A DNA stretch of 64,000 bases from Candidatus Xenolissoclinum pacificiensis L6 (lineage in GTDB: Bacteria; Pseudomonadota; Alphaproteobacteria; Rickettsiales; Anaplasmataceae), in NCBI GenBank assembly GCA_000512675.1, contig AXCJ01000005.1, forward strand, positions 102,462 to 166,461, given 5' to 3'. A program made the translations under genes and the position numbers. The notes under the pieces were generated by a model. It was not told the origin of the DNA, did not search any database, and saw only the letters and a program-made list of their open reading frames with translations. Numbering within the stretch: the stretch's first letter is position 1; each line of letters starts with the position of its first letter. This document shows, in pieces, positions 20,346 through 29,913 of this stretch.

Positions 20346-20692
20346 AGGGGAATATTTTATTTGTTTTTCACTTTTATCCCCTATTATCTTCTGTAACTAC
20401 TTTGCTTTTCCTTATATCAATAGCACCTAGCATGATAAAAATATAATATATCTCTCTAACTATCGTGTCTTATCTGCTATTTACAACCTATAAATCTGTA
20501 ACTTTAATCCGACTTCTGTAGAAATCATTTCTATAGACTCTTCTGATCTTCCATAGGCTTTGCTATATTAATAATCTACTTCCTTCTCTGTAGAGCTGAA
20601 AAATCACACTCCCTTCCTCAATGATATAACATACGTCTTCACATATTTTATAGTATCTCGCCTCATAATTTCTCAATACCATAATTGATATA
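20346..20692. other. Intergenic region between IS relic C and lysC
   Basis: About 350 bases with no gene, no obvious hairpin and no repeat. The right-hand terminus of relic C should lie in its first part but has decayed. Confidence 0.35.
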
Positions 20693-21889
20693 TCAAGAAT
20701 GAGCAGGAGAGAAACAATTTACTTCCTCAATACTGGCATCCGTACTATCAAATGTCTGTTGAGCATATTCATAGACATATTTTAATGCTTTATGAAGTTC
20801 ATCACGCGACACAACAAAAATCAGTCGATCTCCATAGGTAATATGCATTACTAGATTAATTTTTTGAGAAGACAAAATATACATTACATCTTCCATATGA
20901 TGCATCGGATCGGATAAGAATCCTGCCAAAATGGTTATCATAGACAAATCTTTTTGAATAATCGTACATTTAGGTCCCTTATACTTCAAGAACGAAGAAT
21001 CTACAACCAGAATCATTTCCCCCATATGACCAGTAGTAAAAAAAATTCTAATTTTATTATCAGATAAAAATTTGATGTATTCACTAATACTATCATTCAC
21101 TTTTAATAATACACAAGATTCCTTTAAAGAAGGGGATATCACCTTGACTTTCTTACTTTCACCTGCAAGTTTAGTATATTGTTTACAATCTTTAGACATA
21201 AATCTTAATGTTAAATTATGTTGATAAGCCATGTCAAATGCTCTATAGTTTAATACATTTAACCCTGATGCAACCATTGGTAGCATTTCATCATAACTCA
21301 TTTTAGTACATATTTCTGCAGAACAGATTATCTTTGGATCAGCTGTATATATACCATTCACATCAGAATAAATATAACATTCAAGGCCCATTTTTAATGA
21401 TAAAAATATTGCTGTCATATCAGAACCATTACGCCCGAGTGTAGTAATGTGAAAATTTCTACACATTCCCTGAAAACCAGCAATAATAACAACATGATAT
21501 TCCTCTAAATAACGATATATAGAAGACACATCAATATCCTCAATAGAAGCATTTGTATAGTTATCGTCTGTAACAATTGGTATTTGCCATCCCAATAAAG
21601 AAATTGCCCGAATATTATTTTGCAATAACATTAATGACATAGTACTGGCCGATTCCTGTTCTCCTACCGCAAGATATTTATCATATTCACGACGTGTCTC
21701 ATAAGTATCTATACTTATCAAATCACTTACATTAAGTATTAGTTGATCAGTAGTTCTTCCTCGTGCTGACACAACGATGATAATTCTATCAATTTTTGCC
21801 AAATATTCTTGTACTATTGATACAACATTCCGCAAATCTTTTATGGATTCTAACGTAGAACCTCCAAATTTTTTTACAATTGTTCGCAT
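20693..21889 (-). CDS. lysC: Aspartate kinase
   Basis: Phosphorylates aspartate, the first step towards diaminopimelate, lysine and threonine. The N-terminal kinase domain shows VKKFGGSTLESI, where the family usually has KFGGTS, then VVSARGRTTDQL, and TTLGRNGSDMTAIFLSLKM (about residue 150). The C-terminal part has two degenerate ACT-like regulatory domains. I prefer the ATG at 21889, one base after the upstream reductase stop (TGA-A-ATG), over the TTG at 21904. The gene is therefore translationally coupled to the reductase. With dapB and argD in the window it supports DAP synthesis for peptidoglycan. Confidence 0.93.
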   Translation of the reverse strand: MRTIVKKFGGSTLESIKDLRNVVSIVQEYLAKIDRIIIVVSARGRTTDQLILNVSDLISIDTYETRREYDKYLAVGEQESASTMSLMLLQNNIRAISLLGWQIPIVTDDNYTNASIEDIDVSSIYRYLEEYHVVIIAGFQGMCRNFHITTLGRNGSDMTAIFLSLKMGLECYIYSDVNGIYTADPKIICSAEICTKMSYDEMLPMVASGLNVLNYRAFDMAYQHNLTLRFMSKDCKQYTKLAGESKKVKVISPSLKESCVLLKVNDSISEYIKFLSDNKIRIFFTTGHMGEMILVVDSSFLKYKGPKCTIIQKDLSMITILAGFLSDPMHHMEDVMYILSSQKINLVMHITYGDRLIFVVSRDELHKALKYVYEYAQQTFDSTDASIEEVNCFSPAHS

Positions 21890-21890
21890 T

Positions 21891-22916
21891 TCACTGACTT
21901 TCAAATAAGTGACTCATGGAAGTAGAATGAGTAAAATTAGTACCATTTTTTAACATTTCTAGTATTTTATAACAGGCAAATGTTACTTCAGCAAATCCTG
22001 TCAATATCAATTTATGCCTGTTATTGTAATTCACAGCATCTCCAACCGCAAACACACCCTTTACATTAGTCTGACATTCATTTGGTTGTACAATTATCCT
22101 ATCACCATTCGTTTTTATACCCCAATCCTGAACAAATTTCATATGTGATACCATGCCAAAAAAAGGAAATATATAATCCGTATTAATGGTTTTAATCGTA
22201 TTATCTTGAATATTTTTGATAATAATTCTCTCAATACGTTTCTCCTCTAATGAGGTAGATTCTTCAAACCCATGTATCTGATATGGTGTATAAAGATTAA
22301 TCTTGGACTCTTGAGCTAACTGAAAAACTCGATCCTGATTAACAGGCAAACAACGAAATTTAGATCTCCTATGTACTAAATTTATATTTGCTACAACACC
22401 TACCATAGCTAATAACCAGTCTATAGAGGTATCCCCTGCTCCTAACAGGGTCACATTCGCACCACGAAACATTTCGAGATCACTAATAGAATAGAAAAGC
22501 TGTCGGTTTTCATATTGATCAATACCTAAAACAGGAATTTTATTATATTCAAACACTCCGTTACCTAGTGCTAATATTACAGTACGAGAGACCACACATC
22601 TCCCATCTGAGGCATATACAAAAAAAAGATCATCCTTATTAACAATAGAATCTACTCTATAAGAGAGAGAATAATCATGTCCCTTATCAAAAAAAAGAGA
22701 TGCCTGGTCAAACAGGGATGAGATTAAATCCCCTGCCTTAATCTTCCTATATCCTGGAATATCATATATATTCTTATTAGGATAAAGTTCTTGACATTGC
22801 CCTCCCACAATAGGTTGTGCATCTACAGCTTGAACTGATAACGATAACAGACCAGCCTGAAACATTGCAAAAAGGCCTATAGGGCCCATTCCTACTATAG
22901 TGACATCCTTAACCAT
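21891..22916 (-). CDS. Ferredoxin/flavodoxin-NADP+ reductase, thioredoxin-reductase-like type
   Basis: A 341-residue FAD flavoprotein that moves electrons between NADPH and ferredoxin or flavodoxin in the cytoplasm. The FAD site is VTIVGMGPIGLFAMFQAG at the N-terminus, followed by the family signature VGGQCQELYPNKNIYDIPGY. The NADPH-binding Rossmann fold has VTLLGAGDTSIDWLLAM. The closing FAD motif is KGVFAVGDAVNYNNRHKLI. It lacks the CxxC redox pair of thioredoxin reductase, so it belongs to the FNR2 group common in alphaproteobacteria. It is first in a two-gene unit with lysC. Confidence 0.9.
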   Translation of the reverse strand: MVKDVTIVGMGPIGLFAMFQAGLLSLSVQAVDAQPIVGGQCQELYPNKNIYDIPGYRKIKAGDLISSLFDQASLFFDKGHDYSLSYRVDSIVNKDDLFFVYASDGRCVVSRTVILALGNGVFEYNKIPVLGIDQYENRQLFYSISDLEMFRGANVTLLGAGDTSIDWLLAMVGVVANINLVHRRSKFRCLPVNQDRVFQLAQESKINLYTPYQIHGFEESTSLEEKRIERIIIKNIQDNTIKTINTDYIFPFFGMVSHMKFVQDWGIKTNGDRIIVQPNECQTNVKGVFAVGDAVNYNNRHKLILTGFAEVTFACYKILEMLKNGTNFTHSTSMSHLFESQ

Positions 22917-23344
22917 GTATCTTATCTCACGCTATACAGTAAACATACTATTATACATTTTTTATTATTGCAATATTCAAAGCACATGTTAGACCTGATA
23001 AACTTGTAAAGTTATTATATATATAATACTCATCACAATTATTAATGATTCTATCAATATTTATGTTACTCCCATCATACAATCTAGTATCTCTACTATG
23101 TGCCCATGAACTTAGCCCCCTATATGTGCTCTGCATAATCATCTATCTTATCTAAGAGTTTTATCAATTAATCATATAAACATATTTCTCAAGTTCTTGC
23201 GATCTATTCACAACATACCCTCCTTTTAACTAATCTTCGTCACATAATTTTCTTGATCCTAAATAAGGCATCCAATATGTTTATCCATCCGCAAAGCAAA
23301 CTATACAGTTCCCAGAATTGTGACCAATCATCTCTCATTTATTT

Positions 23345-23372
23345 CATTTATCCCATATTTTAGAACTCCTAC
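23345..23372. repeat. 28-bp direct repeat, left copy
   Basis: Identical over 28 bases to 23866-23893 and in the same orientation. It starts CATTTATCCC and ends AACTCCTAC. The right copy includes the pstB stop codon, so the left copy looks like a duplicated pstB 3' end separated from it by about 520 bases. Confidence 0.85.
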
Positions 23373-23639
23373 CACCATAGAATATGATGTATCTATAATA
23401 TTTATCGGATAATAAAACCTCAAATATATGATTGATTTTTAGCAAGATGATATTATCAAAATTGCTCATTAAACCGTTTCATATATGTATAATAATCTTC
23501 AATTAAAACATTAACATACACAACGGATGCATTCAGTTTTTATCTTTAAGTTCGAGTACTCTTTTGACAATCATTCCGGCAAACAGAGCCATTTTCTTAT
23601 AGCAAGCTTGATGAAGAGAGTTTTTACCCCTAGAATATT

Positions 23640-23852
23640 TCAAAAAAAATCGTCAGACATTAACCATATAGGAAAAAACGCGCAACTTTCATTTAACTTA
23701 TCCTGAGAGCATTTCTCAGGATCTACTTTAGCAACAAAACTCCAAAAGTAATTTGTCACATTGTCTAAAATAGAATATTCAATCTTCATAGTCTCAGGAT
23801 CCTCGTCTAAAAAATTTGTAAACTGAGTGAAGAAATAATTAGCTTCAATCAT
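23640..23852 (-). CDS. Small hypothetical protein inside the direct repeats
   Basis: A 70-residue ATG-started frame, acidic (IEANYFFTQFTNFLDEDPE near the start), with aromatic residues and two cysteines. It has no signal peptide and no family I recognise. It lies between two identical 28-base repeats downstream of pstB, as if it or its surroundings were inserted or duplicated. It may be the remnant of a longer gene. Confidence 0.35.
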   Translation of the reverse strand: MIEANYFFTQFTNFLDEDPETMKIEYSILDNVTNYFWSFVAKVDPEKCSQDKLNESCAFFPIWLMSDDFF

Positions 23853-23865
23853 CTATCTTTTTTAC

Positions 23866-23893
23866 CATTTATCCCATATTTTAGAACTCCTAC
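23866..23893. repeat. 28-bp direct repeat, right copy
   Basis: Identical to 23345-23372. It overlaps the end of pstB (stop codon at 23890-23892), which shows which copy is the likely original. Confidence 0.85.
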
Positions 23894-24639
23894 TCATGCT
23901 CCATGTACTCTCTAATAAGCACAGATTTCTTCAACAAATCTCTGGTTGCTCCATATTCTAGTATTTTACCCTTACACATGTATACCAGATAATCAGATAC
24001 ATCACGTGCTTGTTTCATTATATGAGTCACCATTATTATAGGAAACTTATTCCTTAATTCCTTTATCAGTTCACTAATATACAAACTAGACTTAGGATCT
24101 AGTGCAGAACACGGTTCATCCATAAGTAATAACAATGGACGTACAGTAATAGCACGGGCAATACACAAGCGTTGTTGTTGCCCTCCAGATAATATCATGG
24201 CACTATCGTGTAATCTATCTTTGACTTCTGCCCATAACCCTACCTTACGTAAGCTACTTTCAACAATATCATCCATAATACTTTTTTTATTTGTTAACCC
24301 ATGTAACCGTAAAGTATAAGCAACATTGTCATATATAGACTTTGGAAATGGATTTGGTTTCTGAAATACCATACCAACCTTCGCACGTAATAGCGTAGCA
24401 TTTTTTTTATAAATATGAACCCCATTAAGAGTAATATCGCCCAATACACGATAATGAGGATCCAGATCATTCATACGATTAAAACACCGCAAAACAGTAC
24501 TTTTACCACACCCAGAAGAACCAATTAATGTGGTCACAGATTTATCATAGATATCAAGGTTTATGTCAGTTAAGATCTTTTGATCCTTATAGAACACCCT
24601 CAAGTTCCGAACTTGTGCAACAATCTTATCACTCTGCAT
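23890..24639 (-). CDS. pstB: Phosphate ABC transporter ATP-binding protein
   Basis: ATPase that drives PstSCA phosphate import. The 249 residues contain Walker A GSSGCGKST (about residue 37), Q-loop VFQKPNPFPKSIYDNVAY (the NPFP-x-SIYDNV sequence is specific to PstB), signature LSGGQQQRLCIARAI, Walker B LLLMDEPCSALDP and the H-loop IIMVTH. No pst permease or binding-protein gene is adjacent; scattered pst genes are common in Rickettsiales. It starts 11 bases inside the end of dapB, so the two are co-translated. Confidence 0.93.
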   Translation of the reverse strand: MQSDKIVAQVRNLRVFYKDQKILTDINLDIYDKSVTTLIGSSGCGKSTVLRCFNRMNDLDPHYRVLGDITLNGVHIYKKNATLLRAKVGMVFQKPNPFPKSIYDNVAYTLRLHGLTNKKSIMDDIVESSLRKVGLWAEVKDRLHDSAMILSGGQQQRLCIARAITVRPLLLLMDEPCSALDPKSSLYISELIKELRNKFPIIMVTHIMKQARDVSDYLVYMCKGKILEYGATRDLLKKSVLIREYMEHE

Positions 24640-25396
24640 GACCAGCCTTTTTGCTCATATACAACATAAAATCTTTTATAGAGTATACACCATTCTTTTG
24701 ATTAACCAACCACTCAGCAATATCAAGAGCACGCTCTGCATATATAGTATGCGATACAGCCCTTGTAGTCAGTGTCAATTCATCATGGGGACCAAAAAAG
24801 CAAACTTCTTGCTCACCACACCCACCACCTCCGCGCACAGATGAAATAAAGATTGTTCTGTCTTCTCTCTTCCCTCGTGCTCCAAACCTGACATCAAAAT
24901 TTGTATAAGATGACATATCTTGTGCAATAGATAAAGCTGTACCGGACGGGCTATCAGATTTTCTACCATGATGCTTTTCTATAATTTCAATATCATAATC
25001 ATCATACTGCATCATCTCGTGTGTAAACTGCTTTAATATTTTTCTCAATACATGTACAACAACTGAGAAATTAGAATCCATAAAAAAAGGCATACTCGTA
25101 GAGATTGTATGTAGAACATCATCAGAAACATTATGACCAGTTGTACCCATAATCAATGGTTTTTTATTCTGAATTGCACTTTCGATAACCATCTCCGATA
25201 ATTCACTAGATGAAAAGTCTATTACCACATCTGAGACCTTAAAAACTAAATCCAGACCTTCTATTCCTAGTGTATCCATATCTTTTGAAGAAAAACCCCT
25301 TATAAACCGCATATGATGACGCTTCATAAGACACTGTATAATATTAGTAGAAACCTTCCCAGTCTGTCCGACAATCCCTACATTTAACATATTCAT
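24629..25396 (-). CDS. dapB: 4-hydroxy-tetrahydrodipicolinate reductase
   Basis: Reduces 4-hydroxy-tetrahydrodipicolinate with NAD(P)H in the diaminopimelate/lysine pathway. Motifs include the nucleotide-binding NVGIVGQTGKVS at the N-terminus, the MGTTGH region near residue 85, and EIIEKHHGRKSDSPSGTAL (about 140-160) with the catalytic histidine pair and Lys. The C-terminal part has VRGGGGCGEQEV and DELTLTTRAVSH. The start at ATG 25396 shares one base with the ubiA stop (TGATG), favouring it over the TTG at 25399. Middle gene of ubiA-dapB-pstB. Confidence 0.94.
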   Translation of the reverse strand: MNMLNVGIVGQTGKVSTNIIQCLMKRHHMRFIRGFSSKDMDTLGIEGLDLVFKVSDVVIDFSSSELSEMVIESAIQNKKPLIMGTTGHNVSDDVLHTISTSMPFFMDSNFSVVVHVLRKILKQFTHEMMQYDDYDIEIIEKHHGRKSDSPSGTALSIAQDMSSYTNFDVRFGARGKREDRTIFISSVRGGGGCGEQEVCFFGPHDELTLTTRAVSHTIYAERALDIAEWLVNQKNGVYSIKDFMLYMSKKAGHAE

Positions 25397-26283
25397 CAAA
25401 AAAACCTCTTTCCTAATAATAAAACAATTAACACAAGAGGCTGATATAGAAAACCCTGTTTTTTAAATAAAAAACCACAATGCTTAGGATTATCGAGATC
25501 CACTACCTCTATATCGTAATACATAAATGCAAAGATTAAAAATATACCTATAACTGTTATTATAGAAAACCTTAAGAGTAAGACATTTGCGAAAATCAAT
25601 ATAAATACAGCATACAAATAACGCAATAACCATTTACGATTCCCATGCTCTGTAAGCGCCATTGATTTTAGACCAATCCTTAGATCATCTTCTTTATCCT
25701 GATGTGCGTATATAGTATCATAAAGCACAGTCCAAAAAACACATGCCAAGTATAAGACAACACTATTAAAAGTAATATGATTATGTACAGCAATCGACAC
25801 AAACAATACCCCAGTATTAAAAACAAAAGCCAAACATATTTGTGCATAATCTATGAACCGCTTACAGTATGGATAAATAATCATAAATACCAGCGATACC
25901 AAAGCTAACATGAAAGACTTCAAACCAATTACCAGTAACAATAGCATTCCTATGATTAAATTAGGAATCAACATATATAGAGCTTCATGAATAGAAACCC
26001 TATCAGACGCAATCGGCCTATCTTTCGTGCGATTCACATGATTATCAAACTTACTATCTATAATATCGTTTATAATGCATCCAGCAGAACGCATCACAAA
26101 GGCACCAATACTAAAAAAAATCATCCACAAGAAGAATGCAAACAAACTCTGTGTCTCACACGCCAAAGAGAACAAACAAGGAAAAAGTAATAAGAAAAAT
26201 CCCACGGGTTTTTGGGCTCTTATTAACTGCAAATAACCATCATATATTTTCTGATACATTAATATAAAACAAAAATACACCAT
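25396..26283 (-). CDS. ubiA: 4-hydroxybenzoate polyprenyltransferase
   Basis: Integral membrane enzyme attaching the polyprenyl tail to 4-hydroxybenzoate in ubiquinone synthesis. The first Asp-rich motif is NDIIDSKFDNHVNRTKDRPIA (about 92-112, kept here as N-D-x-x-D-x-x-x-D); the second is DKEDDLRIGLKSMAL (about 195). About eight hydrophobic segments span the 295 residues. The ATG at 26283 is used; Met9 could also serve. It heads a tightly overlapping unit with dapB and pstB. Confidence 0.93.
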   Translation of the reverse strand: MVYFCFILMYQKIYDGYLQLIRAQKPVGFFLLLFPCLFSLACETQSLFAFFLWMIFFSIGAFVMRSAGCIINDIIDSKFDNHVNRTKDRPIASDRVSIHEALYMLIPNLIIGMLLLLVIGLKSFMLALVSLVFMIIYPYCKRFIDYAQICLAFVFNTGVLFVSIAVHNHITFNSVVLYLACVFWTVLYDTIYAHQDKEDDLRIGLKSMALTEHGNRKWLLRYLYAVFILIFANVLLLRFSIITVIGIFLIFAFMYYDIEVVDLDNPKHCGFLFKKQGFLYQPLVLIVLLLGKRFF

Positions 26284-27327
26284 TCTTACAAGAACATACT
26301 ACTTAATACATCTTTTGTCAAAGATGTATTACAATCAGATAAATCAAGTAATATGCTATCTATTGATAACAAACCAAAAACATAAATATTATTAATATAC
26401 AATGTTCAATATAGAATTATTGTACTGGCATGACACGCTAACTTATTACAAGCCAATGCACCTATATCTTTTTACCTTCCATATTCTTCATTTTAGTACC
26501 AAATCCTGTTTCTTAAACTACAATTTTCATCTATGTTCTTGGTTTATTGAATAATGAATAACAATTTTAACTCTATGGGCAGTTACCCTAATCAGAATGT
26601 ATGCTTGATTAGCCACTCAGTAAAATACATAATAAAAACCAAGTTAATAGATAAAATAAAAAATTTTGCTCAAATGATACAAAACATACACATCCGATCA
26701 AAGTTTACAGAAAAAACAAGTTGTACTGGTGTATGATATAGAATTCTCTGCACCTAATGGATCCATTAGTGCTTGCTGTACTTCCTAAATAGAAAAATTA
26801 CAAAAATTGAGTTATTTTTTGTTATACGTCCTTTCGACATGTACAAATAAAGAAATCGTTATAATGTACCGATGCATATTTCTATTAGATTATTGCATAC
26901 GTTTCAAGATAAATACCTGATGAATCCGTTGCTAGTCTTTATGATACATCGTATATCAATTCATCTCATAAATGATCATTCCTCATCAAGAAATGATATA
27001 GAAAAACCATATCCTTCTCTCAAAACTATGTTCACCATGTATGATAAAATCTACGCATCAGTCATGAAATACTCAGAAATATGTATTGCACAGAAGAAGT
27101 AATAAAATTGCATCTATACAATTATTACAATATTACTAACAAGCTATCAAAATAATATAGCAACTTCAAAAAATTTCCTTAATCGAAAACCGTCACCATA
27201 TGTATTATCTAGACACTCTGTCTTTCAATAATATTTTTTGTTAATATGTAAAAATTATATACATAGTATATAACTATTTTCTTATATTATGTTATGTTAG
27301 GATAATGGAAAAAATCAGTATTTTGCG
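26284..27327. other. Intergenic region between divergent ubiA and argD
   Basis: About 1.04 kb holding the promoters of two divergent units. A hairpin lies 22 bases upstream of ubiA. Two plus-strand frames of 60 (26554-26736) and 76 codons (26872-27102) start with ATG. They match nothing I know and have the composition of random AT-rich DNA, so I do not call them genes. Confidence 0.4.
26305..26330. promoter_or_regulatory. Hairpin or operator-like inverted repeat before ubiA
   Basis: A perfect 10-bp stem (26305-26314 with 26321-26330) around a 6-base loop, ending 22 bases upstream of the ubiA ATG. On the minus strand it lies in the probable 5' leader of ubiA-dapB-pstB. It could be an operator or a leader structure. 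The function is inferred from position only. Confidence 0.3.
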
Positions 27328-28512
27328 ATGTATAATAATATAGTTGATATATATAACCGTTATCCTGTAGAAGTAAGTCATGCTCAAGGTATTTATTTGT
27401 ACACAAGTACAGGAAATAAAATCTTAGATTTCTCTTCTGGTATTTCTGTGGTTTCTTTAGGCCATAATAACCAAGAATTAAACTCTGCTCTTATACAACA
27501 AACTAATAAGATATGGTACTCATCAAATGTTGTACATAACTCAATACAGAATAGAGTAGCAGACCTGCTCACAAAACATACATTCGCAGACAATGTATTC
27601 TTCTGTTCCTCCGGTCTTGAAGCTAATGAAGCCGCAATAAAATTCGCCCGTAAATATGGCATGCAGAATGATCAACGATATGAAATAATTTCCTTTGATA
27701 ATTCTTTCCATGGAAGAAGTATGGCTTGTATATCTGCATCTGGTCTAGGACATGTGAAAAAAGATTATCCTCCCCTATTACCAGGATTCAAAGTTATCCC
27801 TGTAAATGATTTTGAACTATTGTCTCGAACTATTACAAATAATACTGTAGCAATAATGGTAGAAGCCATACAGTCTGAAGGAGGAATTAACGTAATAGAG
27901 ACAGAATTCCTATATAGGATATATCAAATCTGTCAAGAAAAAGATATTTTGCTAATATTGGATGAAGTGCAAACAGGATTTTGTCGTACTGGCACCTTAT
28001 TTATATATGAACAATTTAATATTATACCAGATATAATTACAATCGCCAAGGCAATGGGAAATGGTTTTCCTGTAGGAGGATGCCTAGTAAATAAGAAAAT
28101 TGCTAACTTACTCTCTCCAGGTTGTCATGGTTCTACATATGGAGGGAATCAGTTAGCAATGAGTGTCACAGCAAAGGTTCTTGAAATCATGTTACGTGAT
28201 AGCTTTCTAATAAATGTCAATAACATGAGTAAAATTCTTCATAAAAGATTATTGTCAATTAGAAACCATCATCCAAAATTTATCAAAAACATCAAAGGAT
28301 TAGGTATGCTACTGGGCATTGAATTTACAGATACGGTCAAGATAACAAGTTTACTAGATATTTTACTATTAGAATGTAACTTACTGCTCACAAAGACAGC
28401 TCACCCGAACACAATACGTATTACCCCATCCTTAATTATTAATGCATCACATATAGATGAGTTTGCTATATCGTTGGAAAAGGGAATCAATATATATCAG
28501 AACAGAATGTAA
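27328..28512 (+). CDS. argD: Acetylornithine/succinyldiaminopimelate aminotransferase
   Basis: Class III PLP-dependent aminotransferase of 394 residues. The PLP phosphate contacts are at FCSSGLEANEAAIKFARKY (about 90-108), with SFHGRSMACISASG, the PLP-stacking region LILDEVQTGFCRTG (about 210) and the Schiff-base lysine in TIAKAMGNGFPVGG (about 240). HGSTYGGNQLAMSV follows. No other arginine-synthesis gene is nearby, whereas lysC and dapB are in the window. Here it probably serves as DapC (N-succinyl-L,L-DAP transaminase); that role is inference. Confidence 0.93.
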   Translation: MYNNIVDIYNRYPVEVSHAQGIYLYTSTGNKILDFSSGISVVSLGHNNQELNSALIQQTNKIWYSSNVVHNSIQNRVADLLTKHTFADNVFFCSSGLEANEAAIKFARKYGMQNDQRYEIISFDNSFHGRSMACISASGLGHVKKDYPPLLPGFKVIPVNDFELLSRTITNNTVAIMVEAIQSEGGINVIETEFLYRIYQICQEKDILLILDEVQTGFCRTGTLFIYEQFNIIPDIITIAKAMGNGFPVGGCLVNKKIANLLSPGCHGSTYGGNQLAMSVTAKVLEIMLRDSFLINVNNMSKILHKRLLSIRNHHPKFIKNIKGLGMLLGIEFTDTVKITSLLDILLLECNLLLTKTAHPNTIRITPSLIINASHIDEFAISLEKGINIYQNRM

Positions 28513-29221
28513 ATAAATATTGTATTCCTGAAATCATATAAAACTTGTTAATATTTGTAAAACTATACTTTTTATATGACGATTCGTATGTAACCTATCA
28601 TAGCCCAGATCAGCTTCTGTGTTGTACATCTTTACAACATTTAGTCCCTATAATTCCTAATATATTTATAGTACCTTCAATCTTGATTCTTGATCACCGA
28701 TCCCCATTTTGTAAATTCATGATTGTAAAAAAAGCTACTCCTTGTATAATCCTCTCTCCTCTTTAAATACCTTGATATATCTAAACATAAACTTATCAAA
28801 ATATATACAAGATCAATAAAAAAATACAAATAAACTTCACGTTATTATATCTCTTGCCTCGTACACTACTGTCAAATTCATCGGTTCTCACGCAATAAAT
28901 ATTTTGCTTACTTTTTCTCAATCACAAAATTCATTATCCTTATTACAATTAATTGTGATTGTTTAATACCCTTATCAAAGAATCTGCTGGGTACTTTCAG
29001 TAACTAAAATAATTTTCCACAATGTATGAGATTCCTTGTGATTACCTATTACTGTATTTTACAATACATTAAGATACGTAACAACAAGCCTTTTTTTTTT
29101 ACACATACTCCCGATAAAAGGAACAATACCCCCTAACTATTCTAACCAGCAATATAATAAGCTCGCGAAGATGCAAGTTTATGTAGAAGCATTTCCATTA
29201 CACAAGACGCAATAGATTTCC
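28513..29221. other. Intergenic region downstream of argD
   Basis: About 700 bases without a supported gene. A 73-codon plus-strand frame (28545-28766) has no recognisable features. A run of ten T lies at 29091-29100. No strong hairpin is seen. Confidence 0.4.
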
Positions 29222-29725
29222 TCAATCAAATAATAAAGATGTAATTACACATCCTAACGTCACTCCGAACATGGCACTAGCCACATTAGCTAAAAAACTA
29301 TCGTATTCATAGTCGTAAACATAATACTCTATATACTCCGCACTTTGTTCCAGTGCATGATTGATGTCATAATCATCTATGCGAATTGATCGTTCTATGA
29401 CCTCCCCATCTGCATAAACATCCATCATAGTGTAATAATTGTCTTGACAGTAATTATACATATCTAAATACAGATAATGACTAACATATTTCTCATGTGC
29501 TGAATCAAGTAATAAATGATAACTTACTATTCCATTAGGAGAGAATATACTCAGAAACTCGTCCGTATACTCTTTATAACAATAATTGTTATCACAATAT
29601 GTATATTTATTGTATTTTTTTGCATCCTGATCCCCTACCCAAGCTCCATCGCTCTCAAGCCATAAATAACGGATTCCCTCTACTGCACATAACCCATAAG
29701 GCACTTTCTGCATAACCAAAAACAT
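29222..29725 (-). CDS. Hypothetical Tyr/Asp-rich protein with C-terminal membrane anchor
   Basis: A 167-residue protein of striking composition: very rich in Tyr and Asp (for example YIEYYVYDYEYDSFL near the C-terminus) with a CDNNYCYKEY cysteine pair. The last 20 residues (VASAMFGVTLGCVITSLLFD) form a single hydrophobic segment, so it is probably tail-anchored or exposed on one face of the membrane. There is no N-terminal signal. No family recognised. It could be lineage-specific or host-directed, but that is only a suggestion from the composition. Confidence 0.7.
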   Translation of the reverse strand: MFLVMQKVPYGLCAVEGIRYLWLESDGAWVGDQDAKKYNKYTYCDNNYCYKEYTDEFLSIFSPNGIVSYHLLLDSAHEKYVSHYLYLDMYNYCQDNYYTMMDVYADGEVIERSIRIDDYDINHALEQSAEYIEYYVYDYEYDSFLANVASAMFGVTLGCVITSLLFD

Positions 29726-29913
29726 AAAATAATAATAGGTGTAGTTCTATCACATAAACATTAACACAGCAATGTCTAACAGTATCTATAACAGAAACAT
29801 TACACTCTTTTTCTTATAACAATAACAATCTCGATATTCTGCTGAAATTGCAACAACGTGCAACAAAACAATCATTCTGATTTTCTCTCGTAATGTTATT
29901 CAAATAGTATATA

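Larger units (their letters stand above)
22917..23889. other. Gap flanking a 28-bp direct repeat
   Basis: A 28-base sequence occurs identically at 23345-23372 and 23866-23893; the second copy overlaps the last codons of pstB. Between them lies a 70-codon minus-strand frame. A 63-codon frame at 22951-23142 is low-complexity and not convincing. The remainder holds no recognised gene. Confidence 0.5.

Noticed and set aside
26554..27102. Two short plus-strand frames between ubiA and argD
   Set aside because: Random-looking composition, no family and no coupling to neighbours.
28545..28766. 73-codon frame after argD
   Set aside because: No motif, and the size is expected by chance in this sequence.
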